A stretch of 45,314 nucleotides of DNA from Streptomyces malaysiense (GCF_000980885.2 NZ_LBDA02000104.1:1-45314), one strand, 5' to 3'. Shown: positions 34,487-44,753, counted from the first letter of the stretch. Notes: generated by a model not told the origin, from the letters alone. Translations and numbers: made by a program.

Positions 34487-35172
34487 TCCGGACCCTGGTG
34501 GTGGACGACGACTTCCGCGTCAGCCGCATCCACTGCGACTACGCATCCCGCGTCAAGGGCTTCGAGGTGGTCGGCCAGGCGGCGACCGTGGACGCGGCGC
34601 TCGACGCGGTGCGCACCCTCCACCCGGACCTGTTGCTGCTCGACATATTCCTGCCGGACGGCAGCGGACTCGACGTGTTGCGCCGCCTGAACGGGGACTC
34701 GGGCGGCGACCGGCCCGACGCCATCATGATCACCGCCGACCGGGACATCACCTCCGTTCGGACAGCGATGAAACTCGGCGCCGTCGGCTACCTGGTCAAA
34801 CCCTTCGGCGCGCCCGACCTCGCCGAGCGGCTCACCGCCTACAGCGAGCTTCAGCACCGCGTGGACGCCCTCGGTACCGTCCCGGAGACCGACCAGGCCG
34901 ACGTGGACGCCCTGTTCAGCGCCGCCCGCCCGCCCGCGGTACCCCGCGTCCCCGCCAAGGGCCACTCCGCGCCGACCGTCGCCCTGCTGCACCAGACCCT
35001 GCGCACCACGCACGACGCCCTGTCGGCCGCCGAGGCCGCCGAACGCACCGGGGTCTCCCGGGCCACGGCCCAGCGCTATCTCTCCTACCTCGCCAAGGAG
35101 GGCATGGTCCGGCTCGAACTGCGCTACGGAGCCACCGGACGCCCCGAGCACCGTTACCGCGCCGCGCACTGA
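34483..35172 (+). CDS. CitB/DcuR-type response regulator
   Basis: A 229-residue regulator. Receiver domain 1-120 has acidic pocket VVDDD (8-10), phosphoacceptor Asp54 in LLLLDIFLPDG and Lys106 in YLVKPFG. The output domain has a winged-HTH with AAERTGVSRATAQRYLSYL as the recognition region, in the style of DcuR/CitB. The start is the GTG overlapping the kinase stop. Its targets probably include the divergent importer operon; the phosphatase gene with a related sensor domain is another candidate. Confidence 0.93.
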   Translation: MIRTLVVDDDFRVSRIHCDYASRVKGFEVVGQAATVDAALDAVRTLHPDLLLLDIFLPDGSGLDVLRRLNGDSGGDRPDAIMITADRDITSVRTAMKLGAVGYLVKPFGAPDLAERLTAYSELQHRVDALGTVPETDQADVDALFSAARPPAVPRVPAKGHSAPTVALLHQTLRTTHDALSAAEAAERTGVSRATAQRYLSYLAKEGMVRLELRYGATGRPEHRYRAAH

Positions 35173-35310
35173 GCCGGGATCAGGGCAGAGCGGCGGGAGT
35201 GAGCGCCGCGAGGATCGCCGTGGTGCCGAAGCCGACGCCGACGCCGAGCGGCTTGTCCAGCCGAGCCAGTCGGCTGGCGGCGCTCGTTCGCCGAACGCTC
35301 GCAAGGACAG

Positions 35311-35346
35311 AAGAGCCCCGTACCTGGTACCAGGTACGGGGCTCTT
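35311..35346. terminator. 36-base perfect palindrome, bidirectional terminator
   Basis: A 16-bp stem (AAGAGCCCCGTACCTG and complement) with a GTAC loop, starting with AA and ending in TT. It lies between the convergent response regulator and aconitase genes and would work in both directions. Confidence 0.9.
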
Positions 35347-35385
35347 CGTCGTCGTAGGATGCGCGGCTCCGCTCCGGGAACAGAC

Positions 35386-35409
35386 CGCCTGCGATCACGG
35401 TCGCAGGCG
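35386..35409 (-). terminator. Second hairpin in the aconitase 3' region
   Basis: CGCCTGCGA and TCGCAGGCG, a 9-bp stem, with loop CCGTGA as read on the aconitase message, 85 bases after the acnA stop. The remainder of 35173-35493 shows no gene that I trust. Confidence 0.5.
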
Positions 35410-35493
35410 ATGTCTTCCGCAGCGTGGAGCGCGAGTACCCCGCCCCCTCCCCCGCGCGCGAGATGCAGGGGCAGGGCACTCGTTCACATCAGG

Positions 35494-38211
<2,718 letters not shown>

Positions 38212-38290
38212 GACAGTCTCCTTCATTGATGTGCGCGTACCACCGTCAATCCTGCCGCCACGCCGGTTTGGCCGGTCCGGTAAGGTCAGG

Positions 38291-38309
38291 CTAAGTTAGC
38301 CTCGCCTTA
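38291..38309. promoter_or_regulatory. DmdR/IdeR iron-box-like site upstream of acnA
   Basis: Read on the minus strand, TAAGGCGAGGCTAACTTAG matches 14 of 19 positions of the consensus TTAGGTTAGGCTAACCTAA. It overlaps a larger dyad (AGGCTAA-G-TTAGCCT with outer arms CGGTAAGG/CCTTACCG, 38278-38312). The site is 80 bases before acnA. Confidence 0.5.
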
Positions 38310-38341
38310 CCGGGGTGGCGGCTACGGTGCGCCTCGGCAGA

Positions 38342-38359
38342 TATCTCGATGTCGAGATA
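38342..38359. promoter_or_regulatory. Palindrome ATCTC-N6-GAGATAAC, copy 1
   Basis: TATCTCGA-TG-TCGAGATA, 8-bp perfect arms, followed by ACT. It sits midway between acnA and the coaD-like gene, about 130 bases from each. The core and the trailing AAC match the palindrome in front of the XRE-MurA gene. Confidence 0.55.
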
Positions 38360-38490
38360 ACTCTAGTACATGGGTGCCGGATGGTCATGCCGGGCCGGTA
38401 CGTCTCGGCCGCGGCGGGACCGGCTGGTCCCGATTCGGCCGTTCCGGCATTTCGCCACCCGGGGGGCGGGCCCGTTGTTACTGTCCAGTC

Positions 38491-38916
38491 ATGCGAGCCC
38501 TCTTCCCAGGATCCTTCGACCCGGTCACGCAGGGGCACCAGGACGTCCTCCGCCGCGCCTCTCTCCTGTTCGACGAGGTCGTCGCCTGCGTGATGTTCAA
38601 CGCGAACAAGACCGGTCGCTTCCCCGTCGCCGAGCGGCTGGACCGGCTCCGCGCGGCGGCGACCGGTCTGGGCAACGTGACGGTCGACTCCCACACGGGC
38701 GGCCTGCTGGTCGACTACTGCCGCCGGGCCGGGATCGATGTCGTCGTCCGCGGCGTCCGCGACGCCAAGGACCTGGACTACGAGATGCCGATGGCCCGCA
38801 TGAACCGTGAACTGGCCGGAGTCGAGACGTTCTTCGTTCCCGCCGATCCCGCGCTGGCCCATGTCTCCTCCAGCCTCGTCACAGCGCTGGGCCGGGACGC
38901 GGGAGGCGGCGCGTAG
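38491..38916 (+). CDS. Short CoaD-like (phosphopantetheine adenylyltransferase family) protein
   Basis: A 141-residue nucleotidyltransferase-fold protein. The N-terminal GSFDPVTQGH carries the T/HxGH active-site motif, DVVVRGVRDAKDLDYE matches the CoaD substrate region, and HVSSSLV the SSSxV loop. Canonical CoaD is about 160 residues; here the last 15-20 are missing and the end is Gly/Ala-rich, so it is probably a paralogue rather than the housekeeping enzyme. There is no ribosome site: TACTGT at 38479-38484 could be the -10 box of a leaderless message. An in-frame extension to 38374 is possible but looks non-coding. Confidence 0.8.
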   Translation: MRALFPGSFDPVTQGHQDVLRRASLLFDEVVACVMFNANKTGRFPVAERLDRLRAAATGLGNVTVDSHTGGLLVDYCRRAGIDVVVRGVRDAKDLDYEMPMARMNRELAGVETFFVPADPALAHVSSSLVTALGRDAGGGA

Positions 38917-39016
38917 GGCGGGCGCGTGCGGCCGCGCCGGGGCCCGGCTCCCGCCGGTGGCCGGAACTGTGGCTTCCACCATGGCCAGGAGCCTGCGGCG
39001 CTGATGGGATGCGGGG

Positions 39017-39946
39017 ATGCGCAATGCCACCTCACTCCTCCCGGCCGTCGCCGCGCTGCTGCTGCTCACGGCGTGCGGATCCGAACACGCGGGCGCTCCC
39101 GGCGCGGCCGGACCGACGCCCGGGTCCGGCTCCGCGGTTCCCGTCTCCGACCCGCCCGTGGACGGTGTCCGGATCACCTCGGTGACGATCCCCACCGCCA
39201 CGCCGAGCGCCACCCCCACCGGCCACCTGGTGCACGCCGATCCGCTCCCGGCCGCCGGCTCCGGGGTCTCGGCCACGTACGAGGTCACCAACAGCGGCTC
39301 CCGGGCGCTGACGTACACGGTCCTGTTCGACTTCACCACGGGCAGCGGCGCGGTGATGGACAACCGCTTCGAGACCGTACGCTCGGTCGCCCCCGGCGCG
39401 ACGAAGCGCGGCACGGTACGGATGGGGGCACCGGCCCCCGGATCGTCGCCGGTCAGCCGGGTCAAGGTCACCCGGGTGACCAAGGTGCCCGCCGGCGAGG
39501 CGCCGCCCGAGCCCGGCGTGTGCCCGCCCTCCGGCATCCGTGTGACCAACGACGAGGGCGACGCCGCGATGGGGCTGCGCGTGGTGGGGCTGCGCCTGGA
39601 GAACTGCGGCAAGGACGACTACGCCCTCGACGGCTACCCGCGACTGGAGCTGCTGGACGACGACCTGGCACCCGTCCACGGCGTCCGCGTCCTCCACGGC
39701 AGCGGCGGCATCAGCACCGGCACCCGATTCGACGACCCGGCCCGCCCGCTGGTCCTGAAGCCCGGCGAGAGCGCGGTCTCGGGCCTCATGTGGCGCAACA
39801 CCACCGGGTTCGGTACGGCGGTCGACGTCCCGTACGTCAGGGTGCGGGCGAAGGAGGGCGCCGCCCCGGTGACCGTCACACCCCACCTCGACCTCGGCAC
39901 GACCGGCAAGCTGGCCGTCCGGGCCTGGGCGCGCGAGGCGTCGTAG
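39017..39946 (+). CDS. Lipoprotein with DUF4232-like C-terminal domain
   Basis: A 309-residue secreted lipoprotein with lipobox LLTAC (Cys20). A Gly/Pro/Ser-rich linker is followed by two beta-rich domains. The first, about 65-155, looks like a conserved extracellular interaction domain (VSATYEVTNSGSRALTYTVLFDF). The second, about 165-305, fits DUF4232 (MGLRVVGLRLENCGKDDYALDGYPRLELLDDD, read in parts), common in actinobacterial surface lipoproteins. No enzymatic motif is seen. It converges on the rhodanese gene with 24 bases between stops. Confidence 0.8.
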   Translation: MRNATSLLPAVAALLLLTACGSEHAGAPGAAGPTPGSGSAVPVSDPPVDGVRITSVTIPTATPSATPTGHLVHADPLPAAGSGVSATYEVTNSGSRALTYTVLFDFTTGSGAVMDNRFETVRSVAPGATKRGTVRMGAPAPGSSPVSRVKVTRVTKVPAGEAPPEPGVCPPSGIRVTNDEGDAAMGLRVVGLRLENCGKDDYALDGYPRLELLDDDLAPVHGVRVLHGSGGISTGTRFDDPARPLVLKPGESAVSGLMWRNTTGFGTAVDVPYVRVRAKEGAAPVTVTPHLDLGTTGKLAVRAWAREAS

Positions 39947-39970
39947 GACCCGCCCCGCTCCCGGCCGGCG

Positions 39971-40420
39971 TCAGCAGCCGCAGGCACCCGCGACCGGGGC
40001 CACGAGGGGATCGGGGTCACGGCGCTCCGGGCCCTGCCAGGTGTCGTAGGCGAACCCCTCGCGCGCCCAGTACTCGAATCCGCCGAGCATCTCCTTGACC
40101 TGGTGGCCGAGTTCGGCGAGGGCGAGGGCGGCACGGGTGGCGCCGTCGCAGCCGGGGCCCCAGCAGTAGGTGACGACGGGGACGGACCTGTCGAGCAGGC
40201 CGGGGGCCCGCTCGGGGATGAGCGCGGTGGGGAGGTGCACGGCGCCGGGGATGTGCCCCTGGTCCCAGGCGTGGGCGGAGCGGGAGTCGAGGAGGACGAA
40301 CCCGGGGCCGCCGGGGGCGGCGAGAGCGGCGGCCACGTCGGCGACGTCGGTGTGGAAGCGGAGTGAGGCGCGGAAGTGGGCGGCGGCCTCGGTGGGGGTG
40401 GCGGGGGCGGTCGTGGTCAT
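39971..40420 (-). CDS. Rhodanese-domain protein
   Basis: A 149-residue single-domain rhodanese (sulfurtransferase family). LLDSRSAHAWDQGHIPGAVHLP is the usual CH2A region, and the active-site loop is CWGPGCDGATRAA, with the first Cys as candidate nucleophile. The loop has a second Cys, and the protein ends in CGC, unusual cysteines that could relay sulfur or bind metal. ATG 40420 has GGAGAGG upstream. It is divergent from the Lrp-type regulator, a common arrangement in which the regulator controls the rhodanese. Confidence 0.87.
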   Translation of the reverse strand: MTTTAPATPTEAAAHFRASLRFHTDVADVAAALAAPGGPGFVLLDSRSAHAWDQGHIPGAVHLPTALIPERAPGLLDRSVPVVTYCWGPGCDGATRAALALAELGHQVKEMLGGFEYWAREGFAYDTWQGPERRDPDPLVAPVAGACGC

Positions 40421-40560
40421 GGGGCGGGCCTCTCCGGGTGCGGGGCGGACGGCTCGGCCGCCGTCCGGCCATGAATCTACGGACCGCGGCCGGCGCCCTG
40501 AAGGCTTGATCCACGGCGATGTCACCCGAACGGCCGGGGAATCCGTGCTATTCCTCGACC

Positions 40561-41025
40561 ATGACCGCGATATCCCTGGACGCCATCGACTGGCGCATTC
40601 TCGACGTCCTCCAGCGGGACGGCCGGACCAGCTTCACCGACCTCGCGCGGGCCGTCTCCATGTCGCCCAGCGCCGTCACCGAGCGCGTGCGCAGGCTGGA
40701 GGAGGCCGGGGTCATCAGCGGCTACGCGGCGGTCGTGGACCCGGACAAGGTCGGCCTGACGATCATGGCCTTCGTCCGGCTGCGCTACCCGAACGGCAAC
40801 TACAAGCCGTTCCACGACCTGGTCGAGGCCATGCCGGAGATCCTGGAGGCGCATCACGTGACGGGTGACGACTGCTTCGTCATCAAGGTGGCGGCGCGCT
40901 CCATGCGCCATCTGGAGGAGGTTTCGGGCCGGATCGGCGGTCTGGGGTCCGTGACGACCAGCGTCGTCTACTCGTCCCCGCTCCCCCGGCGCTCCGTGAG
41001 CGAACGCCCCGCCGGTGCCCCCTGA
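40561..41025 (+). CDS. Lrp/AsnC-family transcriptional regulator
   Basis: A 154-residue regulator. The N-terminal HTH reads LDAIDWRILDVLQRDGRTSFTDLARAVSMSPSAVTERVRRLE in parts. The RAM ligand/oligomerisation domain follows (GLTIMAFVRLRY, VTGDDCFVIKVAARSMRHLEEV). The start ATG 40561 follows CTCGACC with no ribosome site. Its divergent neighbour is the rhodanese, and the 140-base gap would hold both promoters. Confidence 0.9.
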   Translation: MTAISLDAIDWRILDVLQRDGRTSFTDLARAVSMSPSAVTERVRRLEEAGVISGYAAVVDPDKVGLTIMAFVRLRYPNGNYKPFHDLVEAMPEILEAHHVTGDDCFVIKVAARSMRHLEEVSGRIGGLGSVTTSVVYSSPLPRRSVSERPAGAP

Positions 41026-41174
41026 GCGCTTCGCGAGCACCTGACAATGACCGCGTAAACGAGTAAATCCGTAATGGAAGGCATTGGGAACGAATCACCC
41101 ACCGCCGGGGCATCCCCCCTGAACCCGCAGGTCACTGACGCGCCATCACTCGAATGGACCCCCCGGCGAGCACC

Positions 41175-41195
41175 ATCTCATATCTGAGATAACCT
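41175..41195 (+). promoter_or_regulatory. Palindrome ATCTC-N6-GAGATAAC, copy 2, over the XRE-MurA promoter
   Basis: ATCTCA-TATC-TGAGAT (41175-41190) overlaps TAACCT (41190-41195), a good -10 hexamer 7 bases before ATG 41203. Binding here would block the promoter of a probably leaderless message. Confidence 0.6.
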
Positions 41196-41202
41196 CAACC
41201 TC

Positions 41203-42732
41203 ATGGCAGACGACTACCTCGTACGCATCGGCAAGCTCATCCGTGACGCGCGGCAACACCGGGGCTGGACGCAGACGCAGCTCGCGGAGGCGCTCGGCAC
41301 CAGCCAGAGCGCGGTGAACCGCATCGAGCGCGGCAACCAGAACATCAGCCTTGAGATGATCGCCCGCATCGGTGAGGCGCTGGACAGTGAGATCGTGTCG
41401 CTGGGCTACGCGGGCCCGATGCATCTGCGGGTCGTCGGCGGCCGCCGGCTGTCGGGCGCCATCGACGTCAAGACGAGCAAGAACGCCTGCGTGGCCCTCC
41501 TGTGCGCGTCCCTGCTGAACAAGGGGCGCACCGTGCTGCGCCGGGTCGCGCGCATCGAGGAGGTGTACCGCCTGCTGGAGGTGCTCAACTCCATCGGCGT
41601 GCGGACCCGCTGGATCAACGACGGGGTCGACCTGGAGCTGGTCCCGCCGGCCGAGCTGGAGATGTCGGCGATCGACGCCGAGGCGGCCGTGCGCACCCGC
41701 TCCATCATCATGTTCCTCGGCCCGCTGCTGCACCGCATGGACCAGTTCAAGCTGCCGTACGCCGGCGGCTGCGACCTCGGCACCCGGACCATCGAGCCGC
41801 ACATGATCGCGCTGCGCCGGTTCGGGCTCCAGATCGCGGCGACCGAGAACCAGTACCACGCGCAGGTGGACCGCACGGTCAGCCCCGACCGACCGATCGT
41901 GCTGACCGAGCGCGGCGACACGGTGACCGAGAACGCGCTGCTGGCCGCGGCGCGGCACGACGGCACGACCGTCATCCGCAACGCGTCCTCCAACTACATG
42001 GTCCAGGACCTGTGCTTCTTCCTGGAGGCACTGGGCGTGCGGGTGGAGGGCATCGGCACCACCACGCTGACCGTGCACGGCGTGCCCAACATCGACGTCG
42101 ACGTGGACTACTCGCCCTCCGAGGACCCGGTCGAGGCGATGAGCCTGGTGGCCGCGGCGGTGGTCACCGAGTCCGAACTCACCGTGCGCCGGGTGCCGAT
42201 CGAGTTCCTGGAGATCGAGCTGGCGGTCCTGGAGGAGATGGGGCTGGACCACGACCGTTCGCCGGAGTACTTCGCGGACAACGGCCGTACCCGCCTGGTC
42301 GACCTCACGGTCCGCCCCTCCAAGCTGGAGGCGCCGATCGACAAGATCCACCCCATGCCCTTCCCGGGCCTGAACATCGACAACGTCCCCTTCTTCGCCG
42401 CGATCGCGGCCGTCGCCTCGGGCCAGACGCTGATCCACGACTGGGTGTACGACAACCGCGCGATCTATCTCACCGACCTCAACCGCCTCGGCGGCCGCCT
42501 CCAGCTCCTCGACCCGCACCGCGTCCTCGTCGAGGGCCCCACCCGCTGGCGCGCCGCCGAGATGATGTGCCCCCCGGCCCTGCGCCCCGCGGTGGTCGTC
42601 CTGCTGGCGATGATGGCGGCCGAGGGCACGTCGGTGCTGCGCAACGTGTACGTCATCAACCGGGGTTACGAGGACCTCGCGGAGCGGCTGAACTCGATCG
42701 GCGCGCAGATCGAGATCTTCCGGGACATCTGA
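41203..42732 (+). CDS. XRE helix-turn-helix fused to a MurA-type UDP-GlcNAc enolpyruvyl transferase
   Basis: A 509-residue two-part protein. Residues 1-65 are an XRE HTH (IRDARQHRGWTQTQLAEALG, then SQSAVNRIERGNQNISLEMI). From about 75 an EPSP-synthase-type fold resembles MurA: SKNACVALL holds the N-terminal Lys-Asn, YAGGCDLGTR keeps the fosfomycin-target cysteine, FPGLNID the catalytic aspartate, and INRGYEDL the C-terminal arginine. It could make enolpyruvyl-UDP-GlcNAc, the first committed peptidoglycan step, and also bind DNA. A separate housekeeping murA is expected elsewhere. No ribosome site precedes the ATG. From memory S. coelicolor has the same fusion next to aconitase. Confidence 0.9.
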   Translation: MADDYLVRIGKLIRDARQHRGWTQTQLAEALGTSQSAVNRIERGNQNISLEMIARIGEALDSEIVSLGYAGPMHLRVVGGRRLSGAIDVKTSKNACVALLCASLLNKGRTVLRRVARIEEVYRLLEVLNSIGVRTRWINDGVDLELVPPAELEMSAIDAEAAVRTRSIIMFLGPLLHRMDQFKLPYAGGCDLGTRTIEPHMIALRRFGLQIAATENQYHAQVDRTVSPDRPIVLTERGDTVTENALLAAARHDGTTVIRNASSNYMVQDLCFFLEALGVRVEGIGTTTLTVHGVPNIDVDVDYSPSEDPVEAMSLVAAAVVTESELTVRRVPIEFLEIELAVLEEMGLDHDRSPEYFADNGRTRLVDLTVRPSKLEAPIDKIHPMPFPGLNIDNVPFFAAIAAVASGQTLIHDWVYDNRAIYLTDLNRLGGRLQLLDPHRVLVEGPTRWRAAEMMCPPALRPAVVVLLAMMAAEGTSVLRNVYVINRGYEDLAERLNSIGAQIEIFRDI

Positions 42733-42740
42733 CACGACGG

Positions 42741-42797
42741 TGCCGCCGCATCCTTTCCGGCCTGGTGTTCAGCGAGCCAGGCAGGGGTGCGGCGGCA
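42741..42797 (+). terminator. Nested hairpin terminator of the XRE-MurA gene
   Basis: TGCCGCCGCA and TGCGGCGGCA (10 bp) enclose an inner stem GCCTGG/CCAGGC. It begins 8 bases after the stop. The following 42798-42929 has a repeated TACCGGCCGCG and no gene. Confidence 0.75.
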
Positions 42798-42929
42798 TCT
42801 CTGGGACTTCCCCGGGACTTGGGCCTGCGGTGGGCTACCGGCCGCGCTCCACGGGTTCGGCGTACCGGCCGCGGCTACGCGAAGACCGCGGCGGCGACGG
42901 CGCTGCCTCAGGTTCGGGGTTACCGCTGT

Positions 42930-43550
42930 TCAGCCCCCGCCGTTCACAGCCCGCTCGACGGCGCCGGCGACCTGGGACCGCAGCTCGTCGCCCGCGCGGA
43001 CCGTGGTCACGTTCCCACCGGTGTGGTCACCGCCGACGAGAACGAAGTCCACCTTCCGGTATCGCGGCGCCGTCTCCTCCGCCGCCGACACCTCGGGATG
43101 TCCCACGGCCAGTACGACGTCGCAGGACCGCTGGAGCAGCCCGTTGAGGAACGGCCGTGCGTTGCCGACGCTCTGTTCCCCGGTCACCGACGCGTAGCTC
43201 ACGCGCGCGTGGGTCTTCAGCGAGGCGTCCTGCATGCCCTGCCAGACCTCGGCGGCGGTGGTCCCGGGAGTGATGCCCTTGTCGCCGGCGAGCAGGCAGG
43301 CGTCGGTCTCCGTGTAGTGGCGGGCCCGGGTGTCAGGGATCGGCGGACGGTCGTCGTGCCGGTTCAGCAGCACCGCTGTCACCGCCACCGCCGCGGCGAC
43401 CGCCGAGGCGACCGCCGCGAGTGCGAGGGTGCGACTGCGCAGCGCGCGCAGCCAGGAGACGAGGGCGCGCCCCACGATCGCGAACAAGCTCCCTTCGGGT
43501 GCCGCCTTGGCCGAACGCGCCTGTGACACCTGCCTGACCTGCTTGGCCAC
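42930..43550 (-). CDS. Membrane-anchored protein with BMP-like binding-domain half
   Basis: A 206-residue protein. A basic cytoplasmic N-terminus (about 1-35) and one TM helix (about 42-64, TLALAAVASAVAAAVAVTAVLL) are followed by an outside domain. That domain resembles the basic-membrane-protein/periplasmic-binding fold (CLLAGDKGITPGTTAAEVWQGM, SCDVVLAVG, VDFVLVGG) but covers only about half the usual 300 residues. It may be a reduced ligand sensor. GTG 43550 has GAGGAG 9 bases upstream. It is last of a three-gene leftward operon. Confidence 0.7.
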   Translation of the reverse strand: MAKQVRQVSQARSAKAAPEGSLFAIVGRALVSWLRALRSRTLALAAVASAVAAAVAVTAVLLNRHDDRPPIPDTRARHYTETDACLLAGDKGITPGTTAAEVWQGMQDASLKTHARVSYASVTGEQSVGNARPFLNGLLQRSCDVVLAVGHPEVSAAEETAPRYRKVDFVLVGGDHTGGNVTTVRAGDELRSQVAGAVERAVNGGG

Positions 43551-43570
43551 CTGACGTCGCTCCTCTTTTC

Positions 43571-43885
43571 CTACTTGGCGACCCGCTGCGGCCAAGCCGT
43601 CCACGCGTGCACGGAGGGGGCCACCATCGACAGCATGATCAGCGGCAGGTCGATCGCGAGTGACAGGCCGTGGCCGGCGCTCGGAGTCAGCTGCAGATCG
43701 GTGATCCAGGCCGCCAGGACCACGCTGAACGCCCCGAAGGCCAGCCAGTGCGCACGGCCGCCTCGCCGTACCGCGAGCACGAGGGAGGGAACGGGACACA
43801 GCAGTCCCATGCTCACGACCGGCAGCGCGGCGAAGGCCGCCCGCGCCGCGTACTGCCAGAGTGCCGACGTGTCGACCACTCTCAT
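43571..43885 (-). CDS. Small integral membrane protein
   Basis: A 104-residue protein with three hydrophobic segments (about 12-37, 46-62 and 72-90) and a short basic end. No known family is recognised. GGGGCGGG precedes ATG 43885. It sits 20 bases before the BMP-like gene and 40 bases after the DUF1906 gene, so the three are probably co-transcribed. Confidence 0.65.
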   Translation of the reverse strand: MRVVDTSALWQYAARAAFAALPVVSMGLLCPVPSLVLAVRRGGRAHWLAFGAFSVVLAAWITDLQLTPSAGHGLSLAIDLPLIMLSMVAPSVHAWTAWPQRVAK

Positions 43886-43925
43886 GTCCCGCCCCTTCTC
43901 GAGAAGACCTGATGCCTACGTCGCG

Positions 43926-44753
43926 TCAGCCGGTGATGGCGACCGGCCCGTCCCACGCGTCCCGGTCCACGGTGATCGTGTAGCCGTGCCGCGTCTCTTT
44001 GCTGTTGACCATGTACTGGTGGCCGCGGCTGTGGTCGGTGAAATGGGTCGAGCCCCACGGCCAATCCGTGGTGGTGGTGTACTTCTTGTCCCACAGGGCG
44101 TACCAGAGGTTGCCCGGCAGGTCCGTCTTGTTGCTCGCGGTGGCGATGGCCTTGGCGCTGGAGCTGGAGAAGCCGTAGAAGCCGGCACGGTACGTCTTGG
44201 CGCGGAGGGTCTTGTCGAAGGCGCGGACGTACGTCAACACGGTGTCATTGCATGACTTGTTGGTAATGCTGTACGGCTCCATGTCGAGATAGACCGGGCT
44301 GCCGGCCTTCATACCGAGCGCCGCCTCCTTGGCCACCGCGTCCGCCGCGTCGCTCGCGCCGAGGGACGCGGCGGTGGACGCGGTGAGCTTCTCGGGGTTG
44401 GAGCTGGTCTGGCAGGGCGGCTGTGCACCGACGTAGATCGGGATGAGTTTGTAGCCGACCGAGCTGACCGACTTCACCCAGGAGGCGGTGAGATTGGGCT
44501 GTCGGCAGCCACGGTTCTTGCCGCCGACGTAGACCGCGGCAGCACCGTAGAACCCGGTGTGCCAAGCCTTCATCGCGGACAGCGAAGGCGCGCTGCAGGT
44601 GTCGAAGGCATGGCCGGTGAACGTCTTCTGGGCGGGCCACGTGGTGGCTGCCATCGAGGTCTGCGCGGCGATCCCGGCGCCCGCCACGACGGCGGCGCCC
44701 GCGGTCGCCCATGTGATGTACCTGCGCTTCTTGGACTGCCGGTGCTCGGCCAC
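43926..44753 (-). CDS. Secreted DUF1906 (Rv2525c-like) glycoside-hydrolase-like protein
   Basis: A 275-residue secreted protein. The signal peptide has a basic KKRRYITW n-region and ends near SMAA. The mature domain matches the TIM-barrel DUF1906 family: FDTCSAPSLSAMKAW, AAAVYVGG, KLIPIYVGAQPP, SPVYLDMEPY with the conserved acids, then AGFYGFSS and LWYALWD. Relatives such as mycobacterial Rv2525c are exported and linked to cell-wall homeostasis, with GH25-like active-site geometry. GTG 44753 has only a weak upstream GGGTAGGG. It is the first gene of the leftward operon. Confidence 0.85.
   Translation of the reverse strand: MAEHRQSKKRRYITWATAGAAVVAGAGIAAQTSMAATTWPAQKTFTGHAFDTCSAPSLSAMKAWHTGFYGAAAVYVGGKNRGCRQPNLTASWVKSVSSVGYKLIPIYVGAQPPCQTSSNPEKLTASTAASLGASDAADAVAKEAALGMKAGSPVYLDMEPYSITNKSCNDTVLTYVRAFDKTLRAKTYRAGFYGFSSSSAKAIATASNKTDLPGNLWYALWDKKYTTTTDWPWGSTHFTDHSRGHQYMVNSKETRHGYTITVDRDAWDGPVAITG

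Noticed and set aside
35180..35479. A 99-residue minus-strand frame after acnA
   Set aside because: It spans the perfect 36-base terminator palindrome, which would have to be translated; no ribosome site.
41074..41187. A 37-codon frame starting MEGIGNESP upstream of the XRE-MurA gene
   Set aside because: No ribosome site and it ends inside the candidate operator; more likely untranslated promoter DNA.
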